Origin: SCQX01 sp035720945
GTDB lineage: Bacteria > Pseudomonadota > Gammaproteobacteria > Burkholderiales > Burkholderiaceae_B
Length of the DNA: 19,526 nucleotides
NCBI GenBank assembly: GCA_035720945.1
Contig: DASTNK010000141.1
Location: forward strand, 1-19,526
Direction: 5' to 3'
Part shown: piece by piece, positions 1 to 7,413 of the stretch
Numbering within the stretch: position 1 is the stretch's first letter
Layout: each line of letters starts with the position of its first letter
Made by a program: the position numbers and the translations under genes
Notes under the pieces: model-generated
Seen by the model: only the letters and a program-made list of their open reading frames with translations
What the model was told of the DNA's origin: nothing
The model's database searches: none

Positions 1-1206
1 GTCGTCGCCATCGACCATGACTTCGGCGGCGCGGGCGCGTGTGTTGTATTGGCTTGCCATGGCGAAAGCGTAGGCTCCGGCGGACAGGATGGCCAGCAGA
101 TCATCCTGCCGGATGGCCAGTTTGCGTTCGCGCGCGAGCCAATCGCCGCTTTCACAGATTGGTCCGACCACGTCGTAGGTCTGTTCGGGTTCGGTCGAGG
201 GGTCGCGTTGAGATACCGGGATCACGTCATGCCACGCCCGGTAAAGCGTCGGCCGCAACAGATCGTTCATGGCGGCGTCGACAATGGCGAAATTGCGGAC
301 GTCGTTGTGTTTGAGGTACTGCACCCGGGTCAGCAGCACGCCGGCGTTGCCGACCAGTGAGCGTCCGGGCTCCAACACCACCTGGAGGTGTCCCAGGCCG
401 CTTGCCTCGAGACGCTCGAACACCTTGTCCAGCAGCACATGGGGCGCAAGCGGTTGTTCGTCCTTGTACCGGATGCCCAGTCCGCCGCCAAGATCCAGAT
501 GCCGCAGGCCGATACCGCGGGAGGCCAAGTCGGCGATCAGTGCCAGGAGCTTGTCCAGAGCGTCCAGGTACGGGCCGACCTCGGTGATCTGCGAGCCTAT
601 GTGGCAGTCGACCCCGACCACTTCGAGGCTGGCGGCATCGGCCGCGCGCTGATACGCCGCCATCGCGCGATCGATGGCGATGCCGAACTTGTTTTCCTTG
701 AGGCCGGTGGAGATGTACGGGTGGGTCTGGGCGTCCACGTCGGGATTGACGCGCAGGGACACCGGAGCGACCTTGCCCACGTCGTGGGCCACGGCGGCGA
801 GACGGTCGAGCTCGGCCTCGGATTCGACGTTGAAGCACTTGACCCCCGCTTCCAGGGCGGCCCGCATTTCCCATGCCTGCTTGCCAACGCCTGAAAACAC
901 CACTTTGGCCGGGTCCGCGCCAACGGCCAGGACGCGTGCGAGTTCGCCCCCGGAGACGATGTCGAAGCCGGCGCCCAGTTCCTTGAATTCATTCAGGACG
1001 GCAAGATTGGAATTGGCCTTCATGCCGTAGCAGATCAGCACGTTGCGGCCCCGTGCCGCTTCGCTATAGGCGTTCCAGGCTTCGCGCAGCGCACTGCGGG
1101 AATAGATGAACGTCGGAGTGCCGAATTCGCGGGCAATCAACGACAACGGCACACCTTCGGCATGCAGTACGGAGTCACGGTAGGGGAAGTGCGTGATAGG
1201 AGTCAT
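1..1206 (-). CDS. lysA: Diaminopimelate decarboxylase LysA (3' end cut by window edge)
   Basis: PLP enzyme that decarboxylates meso-diaminopimelate to L-lysine, the last step of lysine synthesis. I translated the reverse strand from the ATG at 1206 and it stays open to base 1, giving 402 codons. The N-terminal barrel carries YGMKANSNL with the PLP lysine at about residue 63. The C-terminal part has GPICESGDWL, where the Cys and Glu are substrate-site residues, and then GAYAFAMASQYN, both hallmarks of LysA. The family is about 415-420 residues, so only the last 15-20 should be missing. The ATG lies 19 bases after the lptM stop without a strong ribosome-binding site, which suggests co-transcription and perhaps coupled translation. 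Confidence 0.96.
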   Translation of the reverse strand, partial: MTPITHFPYRDSVLHAEGVPLSLIAREFGTPTFIYSRSALREAWNAYSEAARGRNVLICYGMKANSNLAVLNEFKELGAGFDIVSGGELARVLAVGADPAKVVFSGVGKQAWEMRAALEAGVKCFNVESEAELDRLAAVAHDVGKVAPVSLRVNPDVDAQTHPYISTGLKENKFGIAIDRAMAAYQRAADAASLEVVGVDCHIGSQITEVGPYLDALDKLLALIADLASRGIGLRHLDLGGGLGIRYKDEQPLAPHVLLDKVFERLEASGLGHLQVVLEPGRSLVGNAGVLLTRVQYLKHNDVRNFAIVDAAMNDLLRPTLYRAWHDVIPVSQRDPSTEPEQTYDVVGPICESGDWLARERKLAIRQDDLLAILSAGAYAFAMASQYNTRARAAEVMVDGDD

Positions 1207-1225
1207 GGACATCGCGGGTTGCGTG

Positions 1226-1459
1226 TTACTTCACGGCGGAAGAGGTGGCCGCGCCGGGGCTGGCCGGCGTCGATGGTGGGGTTTCCGAAGGCAGCGGTTG
1301 CGGTGTGGGCGGTTTGGTCAGCGATTCGGGCGGGGGCGAGGGTTTGGGCATGTACAACGGCCCCTTGTAGCCGCAGGCTCCCAGCGCTGACAGCAGCAGG
1401 AGGCCGCCCGCGATGCGGCACAAGTATCCGGTGATTGTCGGGTCGGTGGCGTTTTTCAT
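1226..1459 (-). CDS. lptM: Small LptM/YifL-type outer-membrane lipoprotein
   Basis: A 77-residue lipoprotein. A short N-terminus is followed by a hydrophobic stretch (about residues 17-28) and the lipobox LGAC, with the lipidated Cys at about 29. Immediately after comes GYKGPLYMP, the short signature of the LptM (YifL) family. The rest is a Pro/Ser/Thr-rich tail. In E. coli LptM associates with the LptD-LptE translocon and helps its maturation; the same role is inferred here. The Gly after the lipidated Cys (no Asp) fits outer-membrane sorting. I chose the ATG at 1459 because a longer reading from 1543 would put about 28 unrelated residues before the signal peptide. It lies directly upstream of lysA, a linkage common in proteobacteria. 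Confidence 0.85.
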   Translation of the reverse strand: MKNATDPTITGYLCRIAGGLLLLSALGACGYKGPLYMPKPSPPPESLTKPPTPQPLPSETPPSTPASPGAATSSAVK

Positions 1460-1498
1460 GGCGAGGCTTATGGAATGTCGTGGGGGTGTCGGAATGGT

Positions 1499-1527
1499 AA
1501 AAAGCCCGGCGGAGCCAGGCTTTTTTT
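1499..1527 (-). terminator. Intrinsic terminator after mrcA
   Basis: Arms at 1499-1510 and 1514-1525 flank a 3-base loop. Read on the minus strand, the stem is GCC-U-GGC / GCC-G-GGC closed by an A/U run, and its single odd pair is a U-G wobble. On the plus strand the same position is a C-A mismatch, so the hairpin is better formed in minus-strand RNA. Five U residues follow on that strand. It would end mrcA transcription before lptM-lysA. Confidence 0.7.
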
Positions 1528-1567
1528 GGTGAAAATGAGGCACGGGGCGGAGTGGAGCGCCGGTACC

Positions 1568-1593
1568 AGTGGCCTGTGGAGTGACAGGCCACT
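1568..1593. repeat. Perfect 10-bp inverted repeat just after the mrcA stop
   Basis: AGTGGCCTGT (1568-1577) and ACAGGCCACT (1584-1593) are exact reverse complements around a 6-base loop, starting 8 bases beyond the mrcA stop codon. No T-run follows on the minus strand, so alone it is not a classic terminator. It could act as an RNA-stabilising 3' hairpin together with the terminator at 1499-1527. Confidence 0.65.
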
Positions 1594-1601
1594 AGCTTAC
1601 A

Positions 1602-4076
1602 TTAAAAATGCACCGGGAGCGGCTGCGCCGCGCCACTGTTCGAAGAGGGGGTTGGCGCCGGCGCCGGGCTGTTCGAGCCCAACTGATTCAGCAAGGCGCC
1701 AATGCCGTCGACCTGTCCGCCCCCGCCCCCACTCCCGTTGGGCGAGACGTCTGACGATGAAGGCAGGCCGACGCGGGCCACGGCCTTGCCCGGCGGGAAT
1801 TCATCGAAGTAGTAGTCACCATTGATCTTGCTCAGGCCTTCGGGCATCGGGCCCGGGGGCGTTTCCGGTTGCCCCTTGAGCGCCACTTTCATGAAGTCGA
1901 GCCAGATCGGCAGGGCCGCGCCGCCACCGGTTTCGCCCATGCCCAGCGAACGGGGATGGTCGTAGCCCATCCAGGCGATGCCGACGGTCTTGGGTGTGAA
2001 GCCGGCGAACCAGGCGTCGCGCGAATCATTGGTCGTACCCGTCTTGCCGCCCACGTCGTTGCGCTTGAGCACGCGATGCGCCCGCGCACCGGTGCCGTAC
2101 GTGGCGACCCCGCGCAGCAGGTCGTCCATGACGTAGCAGGTGCGTGGGTCGATGGCGCGCGCTGCGGCGTCGCCCGCGATGACCGGCTTGGCCTGCATGA
2201 TGACATGGCCGCTGCTGTCGGTGACGTGATCGATGAGGTAGGGCGGCACACGGTAGCCGCCGTTGGCGAAGACCGAATAGGCCCCGGCCATTTGCAACGG
2301 CGTGACTGTGCCGGCACCGATCGCCATGGGCAGCACCGCCGGTTGGCGTGATTTGTCGAAGCCGAAGCGTGTGATGTATTCCTGCGCGTACTTGGGCGTG
2401 ACCGCCTGCATGATGCGGATCGCCACCATGTTCTCGGACTTGTACAGACCCTCGCGCATGGTGAGCATGGGCTCGTAGTGATTGCCGTAGTTCTTCGGTG
2501 CCCAGGGCTTGGAGCCGGTCTGCGCCGCGGTGAGGAAGAACGGCTCGTCGGAGATTTGCGTGGCCGGCGTCAGGCCGCGCTCAAGTGACGATGCGTAGAT
2601 GAACGGCTTGATGCTGGAACCCGGCTGGCGCCAGGCCTGGGTGACGCGGTCGAACTTGTCGGTGCCGTAGTTGAAGCCGCCGACCAGCGCCAGGATGGCG
2701 CCGTCCTGGGGTCGCACGGCGACGAACGCGGCCTCGACCGTGGGCATGTTGATGATTTCCCAGTGGCCGTCGTTCTTGTGCAGGTACACCACCGAGCCGC
2801 GCTCGAGGCGTTCCGTGGGTTTGGCGTTTTTCTTCAGCGCTCGGGCGATGACTTTCAGTGCATCCTTGTCGTCGACGTCGACGATTTCCTGGGACGAGCG
2901 CGCCACCACGACTTTGCTTGGGCTGGCCGAGAGGACCACGCCCGTGAGCAGGCCGCCGTTGTCGGGGTATTTGTCCTGGAGGTCGTCGAGAAGGTCGTCG
3001 AACTTGGCTGGGTCTTTTTCTATGCCGGTGGGCAGGTCGATGTCGGCGACGGGGCCCGGATAGCGCGACCGGCGCGTGTAGTCCAGGATGCCGTCGCGCA
3101 CGGCGCGGTAGGCCGCTTCCTGGTCTTTCGAGTTGATCGTGGTGTAGATGTTGAAACCACGCGAGTAGATGTTGTCCTGGTAGACGTTGTACAGCAGACG
3201 GCGCGCGAGCTCGGCCGGGTAGTCGCCATGGACGGTGTACGAGCCCGTTGGCGTGCCGGCCGCCGACTTGACGACGATGGGCTGCACCATGGCTTTCTTG
3301 TATTCGGCGTCGGTCAGGTAGCCCAGCGCCTTCATGCGGCCCAGCACGTAGGCCTGGCGTTCCTTGGCCCGCTTGAAGTTGGAGATGGGGTTGAAGCGCG
3401 ACGGCGCCTTGGGAATGCCGGCCAGCATGGCGGCTTCGGCGGCGGTGATTTCAGACAGCGGCTTGCCGAAATATGTGCGGCAGGCGGCCGCGAACCCGTA
3501 GGCCCGGTGCCCCAGGAAGATCTGGTTCATGTACAGATCGAGAATCTGGTTCTTGGTGAGGGTGGCCTCGATCTTGTAGGTGAGCAGCAGTTCGTAGAAC
3601 TTGCGGGTGTAGGTCTTTTTCGACGACAGGTAGAAGTTGCGCGCCACCTGCATGGTGATGGTGCTGGCACCCTGCACTTTCGACATGTGGATGACGTTGG
3701 CGATGGCCGCGCGCAGCACGCCGGACCAGTCCACCCCGCCGTGCTCATAGAACTTGTCGTCCTCGGCCGACAGGATGGCCGATTTCATGACATCGGGGAT
3801 TTCGTTGAAGCGCAGCACGTTGCGCCGCTCTTCGCCGAATTCACCGATCAGGACCTTGTCGGCGGTGTAGACGCGCAACGGTATGATCGGGCGGTAGTCG
3901 GTCATGGCCGACAGGTTCGGCAGGTTCGGCCAGGCCAGCGCGAGCGCCAGGGCGCCCAGCAGCGCACCGCACAGTCCGAGCCCCCCGAAAAACACGATAG
4001 CCTTCACGAGAAAGCGGCCCACCCAGGGGCTGGAGGCGGAGCTGGGCGTCTTGGAAGAATTGGCAGAGGAGCTCAT
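1602..4076 (-). CDS. mrcA: Penicillin-binding protein 1A (bifunctional glycosyltransferase/transpeptidase)
   Basis: Class A PBP of 824 residues that polymerises and cross-links peptidoglycan at the inner membrane. One membrane anchor spans about residues 22-49. The GT51 domain has AEDDKFYEHGG with the catalytic Glu near 105, then GASTITMQVARN and the QIFLGHRAYG block. An inserted OB-like region (about 300-460) precedes the transpeptidase, which has SSIK (nucleophile Ser487), SEN (547-549) and KTG (678-680). The C-terminal 50 or so residues are a Gly/Pro/Ser-rich tail. The ATG at 4076 is preferred over an in-frame TTG at 4097; neither has a clear ribosome-binding site. It is divergent from aroK. 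No pilM-Q genes lie between it and aroK, and no cyaY between it and lptM. The symbol ponA is also used. Confidence 0.96.
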   Translation of the reverse strand: MSSSANSSKTPSSASSPWVGRFLVKAIVFFGGLGLCGALLGALALALAWPNLPNLSAMTDYRPIIPLRVYTADKVLIGEFGEERRNVLRFNEIPDVMKSAILSAEDDKFYEHGGVDWSGVLRAAIANVIHMSKVQGASTITMQVARNFYLSSKKTYTRKFYELLLTYKIEATLTKNQILDLYMNQIFLGHRAYGFAAACRTYFGKPLSEITAAEAAMLAGIPKAPSRFNPISNFKRAKERQAYVLGRMKALGYLTDAEYKKAMVQPIVVKSAAGTPTGSYTVHGDYPAELARRLLYNVYQDNIYSRGFNIYTTINSKDQEAAYRAVRDGILDYTRRSRYPGPVADIDLPTGIEKDPAKFDDLLDDLQDKYPDNGGLLTGVVLSASPSKVVVARSSQEIVDVDDKDALKVIARALKKNAKPTERLERGSVVYLHKNDGHWEIINMPTVEAAFVAVRPQDGAILALVGGFNYGTDKFDRVTQAWRQPGSSIKPFIYASSLERGLTPATQISDEPFFLTAAQTGSKPWAPKNYGNHYEPMLTMREGLYKSENMVAIRIMQAVTPKYAQEYITRFGFDKSRQPAVLPMAIGAGTVTPLQMAGAYSVFANGGYRVPPYLIDHVTDSSGHVIMQAKPVIAGDAAARAIDPRTCYVMDDLLRGVATYGTGARAHRVLKRNDVGGKTGTTNDSRDAWFAGFTPKTVGIAWMGYDHPRSLGMGETGGGAALPIWLDFMKVALKGQPETPPGPMPEGLSKINGDYYFDEFPPGKAVARVGLPSSSDVSPNGSGGGGGQVDGIGALLNQLGSNSPAPAPTPSSNSGAAQPLPVHF

Positions 4077-4157
4077 CGGGGGGGATTTTAAGTCCAACTC
4101 ACGTTAGACCAGGAATTGTGCACTGGGTTTCTGTAACCGAATACTGCAATGTTGCGG

Positions 4158-4181
4158 TCATGCATCGGATCATGCATCGAA
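4158..4181 (+). repeat. Tandem 12-bp direct repeat in the mrcA/aroK promoter gap
   Basis: TCATGCATCGGA (4158-4169) and TCATGCATCGAA (4170-4181) match at 11 of 12 bases, head to tail, each with the palindrome ATGCAT. They sit just upstream of the candidate aroK -10 element, where a -35 box or activator site would be. A 12-bp period is close to one helical turn, so both copies face nearly the same side of the DNA. Function unknown. Confidence 0.6.
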
Positions 4182-4188
4182 TCCCTAA

Positions 4189-4197
4189 TGCGATAAT
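4189..4197 (+). promoter_or_regulatory. Extended -10 promoter candidate for aroK
   Basis: TGCGATAAT matches the extended -10 form TGn followed by a TATAAT-like hexamer (5 of 6). There is no recognisable -35 box at the usual distance; the tandem repeat occupies that place. Transcription would begin about seven bases after the hexamer, at or next to the A of the aroK ATG (4204), implying a leaderless or near-leaderless message. No ribosome-binding site precedes that ATG. Confidence 0.45.
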
Positions 4198-4203
4198 ACA
4201 CAA

Positions 4204-4809
4204 ATGGAAAAGTGTTCAGTTACCCCGGCCGCGCCGCCTGCGACAGACACGCCGGTCGATGACATCGACGCGGTGATCTTGCCGTTCGACCTGCCGGTCT
4301 TCCTGGTGGGAATGATGGGCGCCGGAAAGACCACCATCGGGCGTCAACTGGCGCGGCTGCTGGGGCGCGAATTCATCGACCTTGACCAAGAGCTCGAGGC
4401 CCGTTGCGGTGTGAAAGTATCGCTGATATTCGAGATAGAAGGCGAGGCCGGCTTCCGGCGCCGCGAATCGCAATTGCTCGAAGAGTGTACCAGACGCCGC
4501 GACATCGTTCTGGCGACGGGCGGGGGGGCGGTCATCGCGCCCGAGAACCGGCGCTACCTGAAGGAGCGTGGCGTGGTGGTGTACCTGCGCGCCACCGGCC
4601 CTGAACTCTACCGGCGCGTCGCGCGCGATCGCAATCGCCCACTGTTGCAAACGGCCGATCCGCGCGCGCGCATCGACAGCTTGCTCGCACAGCGTGGGCC
4701 GCTCTATGACGAAGTGGCCGGCATCACGCTCGAAACCGGCGCCATGCCGGTGTCGCATGCCGTGCGCGAACTCCTTCCCCTGCTGCAAAACCACAAGATA
4801 TCCGCATGA
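4204..4809 (+). CDS. aroK: Shikimate kinase AroK
   Basis: Cytosolic kinase that phosphorylates shikimate at the 3-hydroxyl using ATP in the aromatic amino acid pathway. The 201-residue product has a P-loop GMMGAGKTT at residues 36-44, an acidic pair (IDLD, 58-61) and FRRRE (84-88) for shikimate binding, GGG at 106-108, and the lid motif RNRPLL at 143-148. The N-terminal extension of about 30 residues before the core is longer than in E. coli AroK. No later ATG occurs before the P-loop, so 4204 is kept, although a GTG or TTG near codon 24-26 is possible. The stop overlaps the aroB start by four bases (ATGA), a sign of translational coupling. Confidence 0.95.
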   Translation: MEKCSVTPAAPPATDTPVDDIDAVILPFDLPVFLVGMMGAGKTTIGRQLARLLGREFIDLDQELEARCGVKVSLIFEIEGEAGFRRRESQLLEECTRRRDIVLATGGGAVIAPENRRYLKERGVVVYLRATGPELYRRVARDRNRPLLQTADPRARIDSLLAQRGPLYDEVAGITLETGAMPVSHAVRELLPLLQNHKISA

Positions 4810-5888
4810 TCACGGTTCACGTCGAGACCCCCGGGGGGCGTTATCCCATTCATATCGGCCAGGGCCGGCTGGACCGCCTGGCGGACAGCCTGCCGGCCGA
4901 TGCCACGGCCTTCGCCCTGGTCACCAACACGACCGTGGCGCCGCTGTATGCGCAACGCGTCGAACAGGCGCTCGGGCAGGCTGGCAAGCGTGTGGTGCGC
5001 ATCGAACTGCCCGACGGCGAGGTCTACAAAGATTGGCGGACGCTGAATCTCATTTTCGATGGCCTGTTGCGCAACGGCCTGGATCGCAAGGCCGTGCTCG
5101 TGGCACTGGGCGGTGGCGTGGTGGGCGACATGTGCGGCTTCGCCGCGGCCAGCTACATGCGCGGGGTGCGTTTTCTGCAGGTGCCCACCACGCTGCTGGC
5201 CCAGGTCGACTCCTCCGTGGGTGGCAAGACGGCCATCAACCATCCTCTGGGCAAGAACATGATCGGCGCGTTCCACCAGCCGGTCGCGGTGGAGATCGAC
5301 ACCGACGCGCTGGCCACGTTGCCCGATCGTGAGCTTTCCGCCGGCCTGGCCGAAACCATCAAGTACGGCATGATCGCCGACGCCGATTTTTTCGATTGGT
5401 GCGAAGCCAACATGCTGGCATTGCGCCGCCGCGATCCCGACGCCATCGTCACCGCCATACGCCGCTCATGCGAACTCAAGGCCTGGGTGGTGTCGCAAGA
5501 CGAACGCGAATCGGGCCTGCGCGCCATTCTCAATTTTGGTCACACTTTCGGCCATGCCATCGAGGCCGGTCTCGGTTACGGTGAATGGCTGCACGGCGAG
5601 GCCGTGGGCTGCGGCATGGTGCAGGCGGCGGAACTTTCCGCCCGCGTGCTGGGTCTGCCGCGCACAGATGTCGATCGTGTCCGCGCCCTGGTCGATGCCG
5701 CCGGTTGCCCCGTGCTGGCGCCTGATCTGGGCACGCAGCAGTGGCTGGACCACATGCGCGTGGACAAGAAAACCGAAGGCGGTGAATTGCGCTTCGTGCT
5801 GCTGCCGCGAATCGGCCAGGCCGAGGTCCGGTCGGTGCCGGCCGCGCCGCTGGCCGACGTCCTGGATAGCACGGTCGCGCGGGCGTGA
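4806..5888 (+). CDS. aroB: 3-dehydroquinate synthase AroB
   Basis: NAD- and metal-dependent enzyme that cyclises DAHP to 3-dehydroquinate, the second step of the shikimate pathway. The 360-residue protein has the nucleotide-binding GGGVVGD (102-108), the active-site block DSSVGGKTAINHPLGKN (from about 135) and the three metal ligands expected from E. coli AroB: Glu183 in AETIKYG, His246 in NFGHTFGH and His263 in LHGEAV. Length and motif spacing match the family. It overlaps aroK by four bases upstream and meets dgt without a gap downstream, so aroK-aroB-dgt should be one transcript. Confidence 0.97.
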   Translation: MITVHVETPGGRYPIHIGQGRLDRLADSLPADATAFALVTNTTVAPLYAQRVEQALGQAGKRVVRIELPDGEVYKDWRTLNLIFDGLLRNGLDRKAVLVALGGGVVGDMCGFAAASYMRGVRFLQVPTTLLAQVDSSVGGKTAINHPLGKNMIGAFHQPVAVEIDTDALATLPDRELSAGLAETIKYGMIADADFFDWCEANMLALRRRDPDAIVTAIRRSCELKAWVVSQDERESGLRAILNFGHTFGHAIEAGLGYGEWLHGEAVGCGMVQAAELSARVLGLPRTDVDRVRALVDAAGCPVLAPDLGTQQWLDHMRVDKKTEGGELRFVLLPRIGQAEVRSVPAAPLADVLDSTVARA

Positions 5889-7012
5889 TGGCTCCCGCCC
5901 CTTACGCCTGCCGGCCTGATCAATCGCGTGGGCGGCTGCACGACGAGGCGCCGCCCGAGAACCGCACCCAGTTCCAGCGCGATCGCGATCGCATCGTCCA
6001 TTGCAATGCCTTCCGGTTGCTGGAATACAAGACGCAGGTGTTCGTCAATCATGAGGGCGATCTGTTCCGAACGCGCCTTACCCACAGCATAGAAGTGGCG
6101 CAGATCGCGCGCACCCTGGCGCGCAATCTGGGGCTGAACGAAGACCTGGTCGAAGCCATTTCACTGGCGCACGACCTGGGCCACACGCCGTTCGGCCATG
6201 CCGGCCAGGATGAGCTCAACGCCTGCCTGCGCGAGCTCGCGCCCGAGGCAGGTGGTTTCGAGCACAATCTGCAGAGCCTGCGCATCGTCGACGAACTCGA
6301 GGAACGCTATGCGGCCTTCAATGGCCTGAATCTATGCTTCGAGACCCGCGAGGGGATACTGAAGCATTGTTCTCTGAAGTATGCGCGACGCCTTGGCGCC
6401 GTGGGCGAGCGGTTCATTGAACGCACGCAACCGTCGCTTGAAGCGCAGGTCGCGAATCTCGCGGATGAGATCGCCTACAACAATCATGACGTTGATGATG
6501 GCCTGCGCTCGGGTTTGATCACGCTGGACCAACTGCAGATGGTGGAGATCTTCGCGACGCATCATTCGCGTGTGCGTCGGCGCTATCCGAATCTGGACAA
6601 GCGCCGCGCCATTGCCGAGACCGTGCGCGCCATGATCAACACGTTGGTGCTGGACCTGACCGAGACCACGCTGGCCAACATCAGGCAGGTGGCGCCCGCC
6701 AGCGCCGACGATGTACGCCGCGCGGCGCCGCTGGCGGCGTTCTCCGTGTCGGTGCGGCGCCAGGCCGATGCGCTCAAGCAGTTCCTGCTGGACAACCTGT
6801 ATCGCCATTACCAGGTGATACGCATGACGTCCAAGGCTCGGCAGATCGTGCGTGAATTGTTTGTCGCTTTCATGAATGATCCGCGTCTGTTGGCCGAGGA
6901 TCATCGGCGTCGGGACGACGTCGAGCAGGCGCGGGCCATCGCTGATTACATTGCTGGCATGACTGACCGTTATGCCATTCGCGAGCATCAGCAGTTGTTT
7001 CAGATGCGTTGA
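5888..7012 (+). CDS. dgt: dNTP triphosphohydrolase (Dgt-like HD protein)
   Basis: HD-superfamily enzyme of 374 residues that hydrolyses deoxynucleoside triphosphates to nucleosides and triphosphate, helping control dNTP pools. Metal-site residues visible: His66 in RTRLTHSIEVAQ, His95-Asp96 in AHDLGHTPFGHAG and Asp193 in LADEIAYNNHD. The length fits the shorter dGTPase-like class rather than the roughly 500-residue E. coli Dgt. The ATG at 5888 shares its A with the aroB stop (TGATG); a GTG at 5885 is the alternative, overlapping aroB by four bases. Link with aroK-aroB is usual in betaproteobacteria. There the next genes are often gltB-gltD, which are absent here; a long palindrome follows instead. 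Confidence 0.93.
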   Translation: MAPAPYACRPDQSRGRLHDEAPPENRTQFQRDRDRIVHCNAFRLLEYKTQVFVNHEGDLFRTRLTHSIEVAQIARTLARNLGLNEDLVEAISLAHDLGHTPFGHAGQDELNACLRELAPEAGGFEHNLQSLRIVDELEERYAAFNGLNLCFETREGILKHCSLKYARRLGAVGERFIERTQPSLEAQVANLADEIAYNNHDVDDGLRSGLITLDQLQMVEIFATHHSRVRRRYPNLDKRRAIAETVRAMINTLVLDLTETTLANIRQVAPASADDVRRAAPLAAFSVSVRRQADALKQFLLDNLYRHYQVIRMTSKARQIVRELFVAFMNDPRLLAEDHRRRDDVEQARAIADYIAGMTDRYAIREHQQLFQMR

Positions 7013-7047
7013 CGTGAAACGATTCGACGCTGTGGGTATTTGAAGGC

Positions 7048-7254
7048 GCTGTCTCTCGGGGCTCGGGGCGGGGCCGGCACGGCGTGCTTCATCCGGATCT
7101 GTCTCGGCCAGGCGGGCGCCGGGCTAAACTCGCGTTGAGATCAGCCGAAGGCTGATCTCAACCCTCAGACACCGCCCGACGACTGCCCCCGCCTGGCCGA
7201 GCCAGATCCGGCGCACGCCTTACGCCGGTCCCGCCCCGAGCCCCGAGAGACAGC
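7048..7254. repeat. 207-bp nested inverted repeat (palindromic element)
   Basis: The left arm (7048-7116) and right arm (7188-7254) are near-perfect reverse complements. The outermost 25 bp pair without error (7048-7072 with 7230-7254), then a G-T pair, then blocks of 5, 7, 9 (interrupted once) and 14 bp. About 61 pairs form over arms of 67-69 bases. CGGGC/GCCCG (7120-7124, 7174-7178) continues the stem, and a separate perfect hairpin sits at the centre. No target-site duplication is evident at the ends and no transposase is present. It could be a MITE-like or REP/BIME-like element, a large two-way terminator, or an RNase III-cleaved hairpin. The arms do not recur elsewhere in this window by eye. 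Confidence 0.85.
7135..7161. repeat. Central perfect 12-bp hairpin of the palindrome
   Basis: TTGAGATCAGCC (7135-7146) and GGCTGATCTCAA (7150-7161) are exact complements around a GAA triloop. It sits at the apex of the larger inverted repeat and is richer in A/T than the arms. In RNA it would be a very stable hairpin on either strand. Confidence 0.85.
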
Positions 7255-7343
7255 TCACGGTGGTGGCATGCCGGGGGGCTACCAGCCCGTCCCCCTTCAC
7301 ATATATATCATGTTGCACCGTGGGCATTCCGATCGAAAGCTCG

Positions 7344-7406
7344 CCAGGGTTCCTCGGAGCAGGTCGAGCGGCGAGCAGGCGCAGTGGATTGTCCGAGGAC
7401 CCCTGG
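7344..7406 (-). repeat. Imperfect 15-bp inverted repeat after the MHS transporter gene
   Basis: Bases 7344-7358 and 7392-7406 are reverse complements at 14 of 15 positions, with a 33-base loop. On the minus strand the stem begins seven bases after the transporter stop (7414-7416). A smaller 6-bp repeat (GGATCT/AGATCC, 7405-7421) overlaps the stop codon. No T-run follows, so it may be a weak or Rho-assisted end, or a 3' stabiliser. Confidence 0.5.
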
Positions 7407-7413
7407 ATCTCGT

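Larger units (their letters stand above)
7013..7413. other. 401-bp non-coding gap between convergent dgt and the MHS transporter
   Basis: No reading frame here resembles a protein. The left half is filled by a nested inverted repeat (7048-7254). The right part holds a short AT tract near 7300-7310, conspicuous in GC-rich surroundings, and a 15-bp imperfect inverted repeat that starts just beyond the transporter stop. Both flanking genes point inward, so terminators are expected, yet neither structure has a clear T-run. Confidence 0.7.

Noticed and set aside
2763..4091. 442-codon open frame antisense to mrcA
   Set aside because: It mirrors the codon structure of mrcA in high-GC DNA, lacks any recognisable domain, and mrcA itself has all its catalytic motifs.
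7056..7082. G-quadruplex-like G runs in the palindrome arm
   Set aside because: Three GGGG runs are present, but the fourth is only GG, and the same bases are better explained by pairing with the opposite arm.
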